Below the pieces are notes generated by a model that was given only the letters and a program-made list of their open reading frames with translations, ran no database searches and had not been told where the DNA came from. From Kiritimatiellia bacterium (GTDB lineage Bacteria > Verrucomicrobiota > Kiritimatiellia > RFP12 > UBA1067): a stretch of 23,789 nt of DNA. The DNA lies in the NCBI GenBank assembly GCA_904502135.1, contig CAJGDE010000019.1, forward strand, positions 1 through 23,789, read 5' to 3'. Position numbers and translations under genes: made by a program. Every line of letters begins with the position of its first letter. Within the stretch, counting starts at the first letter, position 1. Shown here in pieces: positions 7,593 to 17,118 of the stretch.

Positions 7593-7601
7593 ATTGTATC
7601 A
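7593..7601 (-). promoter_or_regulatory. Extended -10 promoter for serC
   Basis: The minus strand reads TGATACAAT, the same box as at the permease gene. The predicted start leaves a 5' UTR of about 80 nt before ATG 7505; I see no strong hairpin or known riboswitch in that leader. Confidence 0.5.
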
Positions 7602-7630
7602 TAATATTCCCCGTTAGTCATCTGGTCGAT

Positions 7631-7659
7631 TTGTGTTCACGATAATAATTTGATATAAT
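7631..7659 (+). promoter_or_regulatory. Promoter of tRNA-Pro
   Basis: -10 TATAAT at 7654-7659 with TG extension (TGATATAAT) and a weak -35 TTGTGT at 7631-7636, 17 bp apart. Confidence 0.6.
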
Positions 7660-7670
7660 ATCCGCCAATT

Positions 7671-7747
<77 letters not shown>

Positions 7748-7754
7748 ATTTTTT

Positions 7755-9884
7755 TTATAGACTGAACAACTCGTCCTGAATTGGATTACTTTGTTTTTCC
7801 TCGACAATAGCGCTATTTTCATTTTTATTCGCGCCATCATCATAACTTGAGCCTTCGAGCATTTCTTTTAATTGACTCTCGTTTATCACCATCGTTCCCA
7901 ATTTACGGGCTTTTTCCGTTTTTGAGGCCCCCACGTTAGCGCCTGCTATCAGATACTTCGTTTTAGAGGTTACGGTATTTTGAATAATGCCGCCTGCTTT
8001 TTCAATTAATTTCGCATACTCGCCACGCGGCTTGGAAAGCGTTCCTGTTAGAACACACCCAGCATTAACTAACGGACCTGACGATGCTTTTTCTGCAGCC
8101 GCTTCTCTCGCGGGGTCAACGCCCATTTCCATCATGCGCTGCAAAAATTTAGTTCCGTACTCCCCTTCAAAAAACTTATATACGGCCTTTGCCGCCTCAA
8201 CTTTAATAGGAAGAATCTTTCGCTCCTTGCCTTTCTTAAGCTCATTTTCAATAACGTTTTTCAGAGCGGGTGAATCTTTAAGCTGTGAAAATTTTTCATG
8301 TTCAAGGGCTATGTCTTTAGCGACGCTGACACCTATATTCGCAATGCCCACGGCAAACAACCATCTGTTAAGCGGCAGTGTCTTCGCGACGGAAAGCGCC
8401 TGTATTACGGTAGAAGCGTTTTTACCGAACCTATGCCCCGAAACATCAAGCTTAGAGAGTGTAATTTCATCTATCGAAAACAAATCAAGCGGATCTTTGA
8501 CAAGGCCTTTTTCAACGAGCGAATCTATGACCCCGGGCCCTAAGGCGCGAATATCAAGGGCGTTTCGAGAAGCGAAATGTTCAATGCGCCTTCTCAACTG
8601 CTCTGGACAGGCGGGATTGACGCATTTAAGAGCAACTTCCCCCTGCGCGCGAACAACTTCACCCGCGCATACAGGACAACGATTGGGCATCTTGAATATT
8701 CTCTCTTGCCCTGTTCGCTTCTCGGCGATGACCGAATCGATCGCAGGAATGACGTCTCCAGCCTTAACCACCCAGACACTGTCACCTATACGAATATCTT
8801 GACGGACTATCTGATCTTCGTTATGCAGCGTCGCGCGTGAAATGACCGACCCTGCCAACTGAACTGGACGCAACTCGGCTACTGGCGTAAGCACTCCTGT
8901 TCTTCCGACCTGAACGGTGATAGCCTCAACAACAGTCTCTGCGCGTTCCGGCTGATACTTATAAGCTCTCGCCCATCTCGGCCCGTGAGCCGTCGCGCCG
9001 AGAATATCATGATATCGCCGTTCATCAACTTTTATGACGGCTCCATCTATTTCAAAACGAAATGAATGGCGCAGATTTTCAAGTTCGTCTATAGCTTCAA
9101 ACACAGCCTCTATGGAATCACACCGCTTCGACCACGGAGATGTCGGCAACCCCCAGCGTCTGAACGCCGCTATCATTTCGCTATGCGACGAAAACTTATC
9201 ACACCCCTCTCCGCCGGCATTGTAAATGACTATATCAAGAGGACGCTTAGAAACTTCCTTCGGATCGAGCTGCTTCAACGACCCGGCCGCCGCGTTTCTT
9301 GGATTGGCGAACGGTTCGCGCCCCATCTCAAGTTCTTCTTCGTTAAGTCGCAAGAACCCGTCGCGCGTCATGTATATTTCGCCTCGAACCTCCAAATTCT
9401 CCCCGGCCTCGGGAGGTAAAGTAAGAGGGACGGCCTTAATGGTGCGTACGTTAAGCGTCACATCATCACCGACAATTCCATTTCCGCGCGTCGCCGCCCT
9501 TACAAGCCGCGAGTTCTCGTATGTAAGCGAAATCGAAACACCGTCTACTTTAGGTTCGACGATATAGGAAAACCCTGAAACTTCCTTCGATATGAACGCA
9601 TTGAAATCCGAAAGTTCTTCCTTCGTATGGGTTTTATCGAGTGATTGCATCGGAGGATCGTGACGGACTTGAGAAAAGCCCTCGATGGGGGAGCCTGAGA
9701 CGCGCTGAGTAGGAGATGAGGAATCGAAAAATTCGGGGTTCTCCCTTTCGAGTTTCAGAAGCTCTTCATAAAGAAGATCGTAATCTCTATCTCCTATGAC
9801 TGGTTTAGCTTCTACATAATAGAGTCTGTCGTGACGATCGATCTCCCTGCGCAAAAATTCAATGCGCTGATATATTTTACTCAT
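7755..9884 (-). CDS. ligA: NAD-dependent DNA ligase LigA
   Basis: Seals nicks in DNA during replication and repair, using NAD+. Residues are counted from ATG 9884, giving 709 aa. Domain Ia (HDRLYY near 18-23) comes first, then adenylation with catalytic Lys112 in EPKVDG. An OB fold, a four-Cys zinc finger (CPVCAG...CVNPAC), helix-hairpin-helix repeats and a BRCT domain at about 603-675 follow. ATG 9884 is chosen because AAGGAG lies 5 nt upstream and the start overlaps the tatD stop as ATGA, implying translational coupling; the GTG six bases upstream has no such support. Beyond the BRCT domain is an acidic, Asn-rich tail of about 35 residues that family members usually lack, ending QDELFSL, a possible sliding-clamp binding motif. 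It is the last gene of the long minus-strand run. Confidence 0.97.
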   Translation of the reverse strand: MSKIYQRIEFLRREIDRHDRLYYVEAKPVIGDRDYDLLYEELLKLERENPEFFDSSSPTQRVSGSPIEGFSQVRHDPPMQSLDKTHTKEELSDFNAFISKEVSGFSYIVEPKVDGVSISLTYENSRLVRAATRGNGIVGDDVTLNVRTIKAVPLTLPPEAGENLEVRGEIYMTRDGFLRLNEEELEMGREPFANPRNAAAGSLKQLDPKEVSKRPLDIVIYNAGGEGCDKFSSHSEMIAAFRRWGLPTSPWSKRCDSIEAVFEAIDELENLRHSFRFEIDGAVIKVDERRYHDILGATAHGPRWARAYKYQPERAETVVEAITVQVGRTGVLTPVAELRPVQLAGSVISRATLHNEDQIVRQDIRIGDSVWVVKAGDVIPAIDSVIAEKRTGQERIFKMPNRCPVCAGEVVRAQGEVALKCVNPACPEQLRRRIEHFASRNALDIRALGPGVIDSLVEKGLVKDPLDLFSIDEITLSKLDVSGHRFGKNASTVIQALSVAKTLPLNRWLFAVGIANIGVSVAKDIALEHEKFSQLKDSPALKNVIENELKKGKERKILPIKVEAAKAVYKFFEGEYGTKFLQRMMEMGVDPAREAAAEKASSGPLVNAGCVLTGTLSKPRGEYAKLIEKAGGIIQNTVTSKTKYLIAGANVGASKTEKARKLGTMVINESQLKEMLEGSSYDDGANKNENSAIVEEKQSNPIQDELFSL

Positions 9885-10627
9885 TCGCACTCCTTAAGAT
9901 CGAATGTTTTATGCGCGTTAATGTAGGTAAGATCGGCGAAATCCTCATACCGCATATTTCTTAAATCGGCCAGGAACTTGGCGGTATGAACTATAAACGC
10001 TGGCTCATTGGGATTTCCTCTCATCGGCACCGGCGCTAAAAAAGGAGTGTCAGTTTCAATAAGAATGCTTTCGTCAGGAACAACCGCCTGTGACTGTCTT
10101 ACATTATCGGCAGCACGGAATGTGACGATACCCGAAAAAGAAATCATAAACCCCAGATCAAGAAGCGACCTGCAAAATTTCGGTGAACCCGTAAAAGAAT
10201 GTATTACACCCCTTGAAGGAATTTCACGAAGAATCCCAAGCGTATCGTCATCGGCCTCGCGAGTATGAATAATGACCGGTTTGTCGATTTCCCGGGCATA
10301 CTCAAGCTGTTTTGCAAAAAGCTCGCACTGCTCATCTCTATGTTCGAGATCGTAATGATAATCAAGCCCTATCTCGCCGATCGCAACCGCCGACGGATCT
10401 GGCTTGGGACAAGGTTTGGAATATTGATCTCTATCGCGGCCGAGAGCGACATCAATTATGACGTCTTTAGAAAGAGCCTTTGCACGCAATGCTCCGCTAT
10501 CAAGACTTTCGCTCCCGCCGACGGCCAGTATACGCTTCACTCCCGAGCGATGCGCCCTTTCGATGAGCGAAAGAGTCTCTTGCTCCGTACCCTCAAAATG
10601 AGCATGCGTATCAAAAAGACCAAGCAT
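9881..10627 (-). CDS. tatD: TatD-family metal-dependent hydrolase (putative deoxyribonuclease)
   Basis: A cytoplasmic TIM-barrel metallohydrolase. TatD proteins act as Mg-dependent nucleases in DNA repair or turnover and have also been linked to D-aminoacyl or quality-control roles. The metal ligands are present: HxH (His8, His10), Glu85 in GEIGLDYHYD, His121 in IIHTREA, His143 in VIHSFTG, and Asp193 in ETDTPFLAP. Length (248 aa) is normal. The ATG follows the parA stop codon with no gap (TAAATG), and its end overlaps ligA, so parA-tatD-ligA is surely one operon. I use the symbol for the family; the orthologous subgroup (TatD, YcfH, YjjV) is not resolved, and the sequence looks closest to YcfH. 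Confidence 0.9.
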   Translation of the reverse strand: MLGLFDTHAHFEGTEQETLSLIERAHRSGVKRILAVGGSESLDSGALRAKALSKDVIIDVALGRDRDQYSKPCPKPDPSAVAIGEIGLDYHYDLEHRDEQCELFAKQLEYAREIDKPVIIHTREADDDTLGILREIPSRGVIHSFTGSPKFCRSLLDLGFMISFSGIVTFRAADNVRQSQAVVPDESILIETDTPFLAPVPMRGNPNEPAFIVHTAKFLADLRNMRYEDFADLTYINAHKTFDLKECE

Positions 10628-11506
10628 TTATTGCTCAATAGACTCCTGCGCCTGAGCAGGAGCTTCTTCGTTCTCTTCAACCGGCTTTTCCGCTTCATTA
10701 GCAACGCTTGAAGGCGCCTGCGCAAAACGCGTCGGATTCTTAGCCATAAATTCCCATGCAAAAGCCTTATACGCTTCAGCGCCTTTGGATCTTGGATCTA
10801 AGAACACCACCGGCACGCCCATGGAAGGCGCCTCTGAAACTCTCACGTTTCTCGGAACGACAGTTTCATAAACTTTTTCGCCGAAATGATTCTGAACCTC
10901 GGCTATTACATCTTGCGTGAGTCTCGCCTGAGAATTTACCATCGTAAACACGATTCCGTTAAGCTCCAGATTGGGATTAACCCCCGCTCTCAGGCGCTCG
11001 ATTGAACTTGTTATGAGAGCAAGTCCGTCCATGGCCAAAAACTCGGCCTGAATCGGAATCAGCACGGAATCCGTTGCGGCCAAAGCGCTCGTCATGACGA
11101 TGCCAAGTGAAGGCGGGCAATCAAGAATAATATAATCAAAAGCTCCCGATTCCTTAACCGGCGCTAAGACATTGCGGATCATTTCAAGGCGATCTTCGCG
11201 CATGCCGAATTCAAGCTCTGCGCCTGCAAGGTCGACCTCTGAGGGTATGACATTGAGATTAGGCCACTTCGTAGGCTGAATCACCTCTGAAATGTCGCGC
11301 TCACCCGTAAGTACGCTGTACATCGATATGCCCTGCTGTTTTTCAAGACCAAGGCCGAGAGTGGCGTGCGCCTGAGGATCAAGATCTATCACAAGAACAG
11401 CTCTGTGTCTCGCAGAAAGCGCAGCTGCGAGATTAACGACCGTAGTAGTCTTTCCAACTCCACCTTTTTGATTAGCGATCGCGACAATCTTTGTTTTTCT
11501 TTCCAT
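10628..11506 (-). CDS. parA: ParA/Soj-family chromosome-partitioning ATPase
   Basis: A cytoplasmic Walker ATPase that binds DNA nonspecifically as an ATP dimer and normally moves ParB-parS complexes or other cargo. It has the deviant Walker A KGGVGKT (residues 14-20), Walker A' with Asp41 in DLDPQAHATLG, and Walker B-like LDCPPSLG near 128-135. It is 292 aa, a little longer than Soj because of a Pro/Glu/Gln-rich tail of about 30 residues. GGAAGG is about 8-13 nt before the ATG. No parB follows: tatD comes immediately after. A chromosomal parA whose parB lies elsewhere, or a ParA-like positioning protein, are both possible. Confidence 0.9.
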   Translation of the reverse strand: MERKTKIVAIANQKGGVGKTTTVVNLAAALSARHRAVLVIDLDPQAHATLGLGLEKQQGISMYSVLTGERDISEVIQPTKWPNLNVIPSEVDLAGAELEFGMREDRLEMIRNVLAPVKESGAFDYIILDCPPSLGIVMTSALAATDSVLIPIQAEFLAMDGLALITSSIERLRAGVNPNLELNGIVFTMVNSQARLTQDVIAEVQNHFGEKVYETVVPRNVRVSEAPSMGVPVVFLDPRSKGAEAYKAFAWEFMAKNPTRFAQAPSSVANEAEKPVEENEEAPAQAQESIEQ

Positions 11507-11523
11507 GATTTGCGCCTTCCACT

Positions 11524-14001
11524 TTACATATCGATTGAATTTTCACCGGCCGAAAGAGCGACTCTCTTTCCGCGCCAGACAAATACGCCTTCGACGGGAG
11601 TCTTCACCGTTCCGGAAACTTTTCCACGGCTGAACTTTAGCTCCACTTCAATGAATCCGTCAGGATGCGGATGTTTCGCCGAAATCTCTTTAAGATTGCC
11701 GGGCTGAGGCGCGACCATAACGCTCTTGAACCAAGGGGCGTTCGATTTTATGCCGGCCAGCCCTGTCTGCATAAACCAGATTGGGTGCGCTCCCCACGCG
11801 TGACAGTCGCTGCGCGCCTCGTTTTGCCCATTTTTGCCGGAGTCCGGCGCTTCAAGAAGCGTCGTCACGCCCAAATCGACATACCCGCGCCAAAGATCGA
11901 GGCGCTTGAGGAAGAGGTCGCTGCGGCCGTATTTGAAATAAGTCTCGAAAAGATAATACGAGAAGTAAACAGTGCAACGCTTGAGATCTTCATCTTCTAC
12001 GAGATGGCGGAACGCCCGCTCGGCCTTATCGCGCGGCAGCGCGTCGGCGAGAAGCGCGAGAGCCTGAGCGTGTTCAGAGAAATTTTTCCGCTCGGGAGTA
12101 TCCGCGAGAATACCGCGCTCCTCATCCCAAAAAGCCGCGATGACGGCTTCGTTGAGACGAGCGCGCTTTTTATCCCAATACTCGGCCTGAAGTTCGTTTC
12201 CAAGGGCACGTTCAACAATAGCAGCTGACTTCATGGCCAAAGCCCAGAATAGATTTATTTCAGCGCTTACACCCTCGCCGTAACTGCTGTTAGGAGCCAT
12301 CCCGCGATGATCCCAGCCTGTCACCCAATCCATAAACTGCCACCCGGGCATATTCTCCACTAATCCGTCGGCATTTTCATAATATTCGATACCGGCCATG
12401 GCTTTTCGCATTCCCGGCAGACGCGCGCGAATCCACTTTTCATTATTATGGTTCATCACATAATCACCGTACATCAGAAGATAGCACAATGTGTATGTCG
12501 CCCCCTCTTGAATGCCGCGTGTAGGCCAGTTGAACCCGACCATGCCGTCATCGCGCTGCGAAAGATCGAAAATTTCGATGGCTCTTCTGATTATACGTTC
12601 GTCTCGCATAAGCGCGGAAAGAACGAGCAGCTGAACTCTCGTATCTCCCGGATACATCTGCTGTTCATAATACGGGCAGTCAAAAAGCATCTCGTGGCAG
12701 CACATCTGCATAGCTCTAATGCATATCCGGCGGATATCCTCCATCGACGGGTCTTGCGGAGCTACAAAGGATGATTCCATCTCAAGCGGATAGCGCGTTT
12801 CAAAAAGTTTTAAGGAAGATATCGTAAGCGGCTCATCGCGCGTTTCGATATCTATGCGGCACCAAAGGCCGCAACGGAACCAGGGCGTCGAAAAAACGCC
12901 GCGCGCACGGCCGTCGGAAACGAAATTGTCGCCGTACCCCTGAAGATACTTACCGACGATTTCGCTTCTATGACCTTTACGTTTATTCTCTTCGCTTCTG
13001 GCCGATTCGGTCCAACACCACGCCACGCGAGCGCCCTTGCCTCCCGAAAGCTGAAGCTCGGGATATGCGCAGATATAGCGGCCGAGATGCCACGCGACCT
13101 GCATCTTAGTGTTGGCGGGAATCGTCAAGACCTCGCCCTTCTTGAGAAGCGCATTGAACTTTTCGATCTCGGGAGCCTTCGTCTCTTCTTCGCTGTAGAC
13201 GTGCTCCTGACGCCATTTCGTGTTTTTCGCAACGGCTCTTATTTCGCCGGGAGTGACAGGTGAATTCAACTGATCGGGCATCTGCGAGGGAAAAAGCATC
13301 CACCCTTTCTGACGAAGACCGTAACTGCTTGATTTAACACCGCCTCGCACGACAACAGCCTTTTCCCACTTTTCGGGAATCTGATCGTACATGCCGGTTC
13401 CCGTCATCGTAAACTGTGCGCCGGTTCCCCATACGCCGGCATCTGCACCGGCGGGATTTATCATCGAAAGCTTACCGACCTGCCAATTACCGTTGCCGGT
13501 CGAAAGCACTTTGTCATAGGGAGCTTGCGCATAAAGAACAAAACCGCCGCGCCACGAAAGCTGGGCCAAAGGAGCATGATTCTGAGTCTTCCACACTACC
13601 GCCTCGAGAACGTGCTCTCCCGGCTCCAAAGTAAGTGTATACGATTGATACTGCCAGTTTTCGACCGTCGAGCGATTTGGGCCGCGGGCGATAAATTCTC
13701 CGTCGCACATAAGATAGAATCTCTCGTCGCCTGAAACATCGATAACAAGGCGGCGGGCATCTTCTTTAACGGTAAACTTGTTTCTGAAGCGAAGAAATCT
13801 CACTCCGTTCACGTCCGTTTCGTCTTTGTAATCTTTATGCCATATCCATGAAGCTTCATCGATCGAGCCTTTTCTTTGGAGAACATTGATATTACCGCGC
13901 ACATAATTCGGCTCGCGCATTATGCGCTCAACCTTCATATCCGCTAAAAGAATTGACGCAGCAAACAAGGCCAACGACGAAAACACGCATTTAATCTTCA
14001 T
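11524..14001 (-). CDS. Secreted GH78-type alpha-L-rhamnosidase
   Basis: A predicted glycoside hydrolase that removes terminal alpha-L-rhamnose from plant or bacterial glycans. Length is 825 aa with an N-terminal Sec signal (MKIKCVFSSLALFAASILLA, cleavage near residue 20), so it acts in the periplasm or outside. N-terminal beta-sandwich domains precede an (alpha/alpha)6 barrel carrying DCPYYEQQMYPGDTRVQ (about 440-456), the family's signature with acidic catalytic residues. GWDHRG, ARSDCHAWGAHP (about 730-741) and a C-terminal beta-sandwich follow. The start is ATG 14001, because AAAGGA lies 7 nt upstream and a signal peptide follows; the longer frame to 14205 runs inside the RND gene. It lies 14 nt after the RND stop and 17 nt before parA. 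Confidence 0.9.
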   Translation of the reverse strand: MKIKCVFSSLALFAASILLADMKVERIMREPNYVRGNINVLQRKGSIDEASWIWHKDYKDETDVNGVRFLRFRNKFTVKEDARRLVIDVSGDERFYLMCDGEFIARGPNRSTVENWQYQSYTLTLEPGEHVLEAVVWKTQNHAPLAQLSWRGGFVLYAQAPYDKVLSTGNGNWQVGKLSMINPAGADAGVWGTGAQFTMTGTGMYDQIPEKWEKAVVVRGGVKSSSYGLRQKGWMLFPSQMPDQLNSPVTPGEIRAVAKNTKWRQEHVYSEEETKAPEIEKFNALLKKGEVLTIPANTKMQVAWHLGRYICAYPELQLSGGKGARVAWCWTESARSEENKRKGHRSEIVGKYLQGYGDNFVSDGRARGVFSTPWFRCGLWCRIDIETRDEPLTISSLKLFETRYPLEMESSFVAPQDPSMEDIRRICIRAMQMCCHEMLFDCPYYEQQMYPGDTRVQLLVLSALMRDERIIRRAIEIFDLSQRDDGMVGFNWPTRGIQEGATYTLCYLLMYGDYVMNHNNEKWIRARLPGMRKAMAGIEYYENADGLVENMPGWQFMDWVTGWDHRGMAPNSSYGEGVSAEINLFWALAMKSAAIVERALGNELQAEYWDKKRARLNEAVIAAFWDEERGILADTPERKNFSEHAQALALLADALPRDKAERAFRHLVEDEDLKRCTVYFSYYLFETYFKYGRSDLFLKRLDLWRGYVDLGVTTLLEAPDSGKNGQNEARSDCHAWGAHPIWFMQTGLAGIKSNAPWFKSVMVAPQPGNLKEISAKHPHPDGFIEVELKFSRGKVSGTVKTPVEGVFVWRGKRVALSAGENSIDM

Positions 14002-14015
14002 AAAGACATCCTTTC

Positions 14016-17000
14016 TCAATAATTCTTCTTCGTGACTTTTTCTCGCATACGCTGGAAGATAGCGTAAATCGAAGGAACGAATATAATACCGAAACATGTC
14101 GACACAAGCATTCCGAACAACGTGCAGATGCCGATGGCCTTCATAGCTCCGGCGCCTGCTCCGCTTGCGAAAGCGAGAGGCAATACGCCGATGATGAAGC
14201 TCCATGCCGTCATCATAACAGCGCGGAATCTGAGTGAAGCGCCGCTTATGGCGGCTTCAATAATGGTCTTGCCCTGCGAACGCTCCTGTTTCGAGAACTC
14301 GACCATCAAAATGGCGTTTTTCGCGGCCAAACCGATAAGCATTACGCAACCGAGCTGAGCATATACAGAAAGCGGCGTTTTAGTAATCCAAAGACCTAAG
14401 AGAGCTCCTGAAAGCGCAACAATCACCGAGAGAATAACAGAAATCGGAATCGTCCATGATTCATATTGGGCGACAAGAAAGAGGTATGCGAAAATGAGGG
14501 CCAAAAGAAGAAGTATCTCAAGCTGCCCTTTGTTTTCAATCTCTTGAAGCTGCTGAGGGCCCCATTCAATAACATAACCGTCTGGCTTTGGAGTTCTTAT
14601 AATAAGATCCATAATTTCCGACGATGTAAAGCCTTGCGCCGGAGTAACGTCACACCACGCCGCGAGCATCTTGTTATAAGCCATAGTCTCACGAGCCTTT
14701 ACGACATACTCAAGCGTTCCGAGAGAAGAAATCGGCACCGTAAGATCATCCGAAATCGGAATATTGATATTGTAAATATCGTTTATTCCGCCTCGGAATT
14801 CATTGTCGTTTTGTACTTTAACATCGTAGACGCCGCCAAGAATATTAAAGTCGTTCACATAATAGGCCGCAAGCTTGTTCTGCAGAGTCTGAAAGACCGT
14901 TTTCGGGGAAAGGCCGAAGCTCTCGGCTTTGCGGCGATCGAGCTTGAAATCAAGCTGGGGAGAGATCGACTGAAAACCGTGATAGGCACTCTTTACCATA
15001 TCATTTGTCTGCAAAGTCCGGATGAAGTCCGTAACGGCCGCGTAAAGTTCATGCTCCGTCTGACCTTTAGTCGTACAGAAGTTAAAGCCTACGCCGCTAG
15101 AGCCGCCAAGCCCTCGGATGGCGGCAGGTTGCGTAAAGACAAATTCACCCGCGTAGAACCTCTTGGCAATCGCTTTAAGTTTCTCCATGATAACATCGAT
15201 CTGGAGATCGGGCGATGTACGCTCGGACCAATGCTTAAGACCTACCCATGCATTGGCCATGTTTTCACTTGTTCCCCAAGCGCTGCTCGAGCCGCATGTA
15301 TAAGAAAAGCTCCGCACGCCCGGCACTTTAATAACCTCTTCATAGAAGCCGTCCATGACTTCAATTGTCTGCTCATGCGTCTGACCTTCAGGAAGACGGC
15401 ATTGAACAGAAATGTACCCACGATCCTCTTTCGGGAGAAATGCCGAGGGAACCTTTCCGGAGAGCCACCAAAGAGAAACGATAACACCGATAAAAAGAAC
15501 TGTCGTGACAAGAGCGCGCCGCACGAGAATCTTCACGAAAAAGAGATAGACGCTTCTTCCGCCGGAAACTGTCGCGTTAAAGGGAATGAAGACGGCCGGC
15601 GGTTTTTCGCGCGGCGGCTTAAGGATGTAAGCGCAAAGAACCGGTGAAAGAACCAAAGCGACCATCGTTGAAAGGCATAGCGCAATACACATGGTTACGG
15701 CGAACTGGACATACATCATTCCTACCATGCCAGGATAGAACGCAAGCGGCACATAGCAGGCGAGCGTCACAAGAGTTGTTGCGATAATAGCGCCTGTAAT
15801 CTGGGTCATCGACTTTGACGCCGCCTCCTTGGCGCTAAGCCCCTCGCGAAGCATCAACGACTGACAGTTCTCGACGACGACGATCGCATCGTCAACGAGC
15901 GAGCCGATAACGAGAATAAGACCGAACATCGTAAGAACATTCAACGTATACCCAAGAGGATAGAGAAACGCAAATGTCCCTAAAAGCGAAATCGGAATCG
16001 CGATCGCAGGAATAAGCGTAGCGCGCCAGTCCTGAAGGAACAGATAAGTTATGAAAACAACAAGCAGCAATGCGATGACAAGAGTATTAACCGTCTCTTT
16101 CAAAAAGACAAGCGTAAAAGCCGTAGTATCATCGGCAAGAACACCCTTAACGCCCGGAGGCAGGCGCTTAATCCACTTTTCGACTTCTTTCTTTACACGC
16201 GCCGCCGTTTCGATAGCATTCGCTTCAGGCGCCTTATAAATGCTGATCGCGGCGGCAGGCAAGTCATTAAACCGCCATCTTGTATTGTAACCCTTGCACC
16301 CAAGTTCGACGCGGGCGATATCGCGCAAGAGAACTTGAGCCCCCGTCTCAGGATCGCTTCTTACGACAATCTTTTCAAATTCTTCTTTTGTCGTCAAACG
16401 ACCTTTGACGTTCAGTTTAAAAAAGAGATATTTATTCGAATATTCACCGCCGACCGTTCCTGCGGCAGCTTGCACATTCTGGCTTTCGATAGCGCCTTTT
16501 ACTTCGGAAATCGAAATTCCAAGAGCAGAAAGCCTAATAGGGTCAAGCCAGATTCTCATCGCGTACGCGCGCCCGCCCGTTTCAACGAGTGCGACGCCCT
16601 CTACACGCGCGATGGCATCGGCAATCTGCTTTTCAACAAAGTTTGACAGCTGCATGACGTCGATTTCTCTGCCGTCTGTCGTAAAAGCATACTGCACCAT
16701 ACGATCTTCAGGACGCGTCTTCACGGTAACGCCAGAACGAATGACATCTTCCGGCAGTTTCGACTCGGCGCGTTTTACGGCATTTTGCGTATTTACTAGC
16801 GCAATGTCAGGATCAACACCCGGGCGAAACACAACATAGCAATTATAAGATCCGATGCCTGAGCAACTTGATTTATAATACCATACATCCTCAACGCCGT
16901 TGATCTGATCTTCCAAAATGGTCGCGACACTCTCTCTTAAAACATCGGGGCTCGCGCCTGAATAAGAGGCAGATACCGTAACCGTAATAGGAGTGATATT

Positions 17001-17117
17001 AGGGTATTCCGCCACCGGTATGCGCGTTAAACATATCGTGCCGCAGAGTGCTGTAATAATGCAGACCACCCAAGCCATTCTTGGGTGATCGATAAAAATC
17101 TGAGAAATGGATTTCAT
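14016..17117 (-). CDS. RND-family efflux transporter permease, HAE1/AcrB type
   Basis: A proton-driven inner-membrane pump that exports drugs, bile salts or other hydrophobic compounds as a trimer with a periplasmic adaptor and an outer-membrane channel. The 1033-aa protein has the family's length and layout: TM1 at about 14-33, periplasmic porter domain, TM2-6, second periplasmic half, TM8-12. The proton relay is intact: Asp-Asp in GSLVDDAIVVVEN (near 405-412) and Lys in GLAAKNAILMVEF (near 940). GGxxYAMRIWLDP and SVIVALSGALLGLW are typical HAE1 blocks. The ATG is one base after the stop of the adaptor gene, so the two are coupled. No TolC-type channel gene is visible in the window. Confidence 0.95.
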   Translation of the reverse strand: MKSISQIFIDHPRMAWVVCIITALCGTICLTRIPVAEYPNITPITVTVSASYSGASPDVLRESVATILEDQINGVEDVWYYKSSCSGIGSYNCYVVFRPGVDPDIALVNTQNAVKRAESKLPEDVIRSGVTVKTRPEDRMVQYAFTTDGREIDVMQLSNFVEKQIADAIARVEGVALVETGGRAYAMRIWLDPIRLSALGISISEVKGAIESQNVQAAAGTVGGEYSNKYLFFKLNVKGRLTTKEEFEKIVVRSDPETGAQVLLRDIARVELGCKGYNTRWRFNDLPAAAISIYKAPEANAIETAARVKKEVEKWIKRLPPGVKGVLADDTTAFTLVFLKETVNTLVIALLLVVFITYLFLQDWRATLIPAIAIPISLLGTFAFLYPLGYTLNVLTMFGLILVIGSLVDDAIVVVENCQSLMLREGLSAKEAASKSMTQITGAIIATTLVTLACYVPLAFYPGMVGMMYVQFAVTMCIALCLSTMVALVLSPVLCAYILKPPREKPPAVFIPFNATVSGGRSVYLFFVKILVRRALVTTVLFIGVIVSLWWLSGKVPSAFLPKEDRGYISVQCRLPEGQTHEQTIEVMDGFYEEVIKVPGVRSFSYTCGSSSAWGTSENMANAWVGLKHWSERTSPDLQIDVIMEKLKAIAKRFYAGEFVFTQPAAIRGLGGSSGVGFNFCTTKGQTEHELYAAVTDFIRTLQTNDMVKSAYHGFQSISPQLDFKLDRRKAESFGLSPKTVFQTLQNKLAAYYVNDFNILGGVYDVKVQNDNEFRGGINDIYNINIPISDDLTVPISSLGTLEYVVKARETMAYNKMLAAWCDVTPAQGFTSSEIMDLIIRTPKPDGYVIEWGPQQLQEIENKGQLEILLLLALIFAYLFLVAQYESWTIPISVILSVIVALSGALLGLWITKTPLSVYAQLGCVMLIGLAAKNAILMVEFSKQERSQGKTIIEAAISGASLRFRAVMMTAWSFIIGVLPLAFASGAGAGAMKAIGICTLFGMLVSTCFGIIFVPSIYAIFQRMREKVTKKNY

Positions 17118-17118
17118 T

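Noticed and set aside
9885..9890. GTG start for ligA six bases upstream
   Set aside because: ATG 9884 has AAGGAG at the right distance and the typical ATGA overlap with tatD; the GTG lies too close to that site.
14002..14205. N-terminal extension of the GH78 gene (68 more codons)
   Set aside because: It runs inside the RND transporter gene, is Arg/His-rich, and would bury the signal peptide; ATG 14001 has AAAGGA and the signal sequence directly after.
14466..15647. 393-codon plus-strand ORF within the RND gene
   Set aside because: Shadow of the RND coding sequence; no recognisable domain, while the minus frame is a full-length HAE1 transporter.
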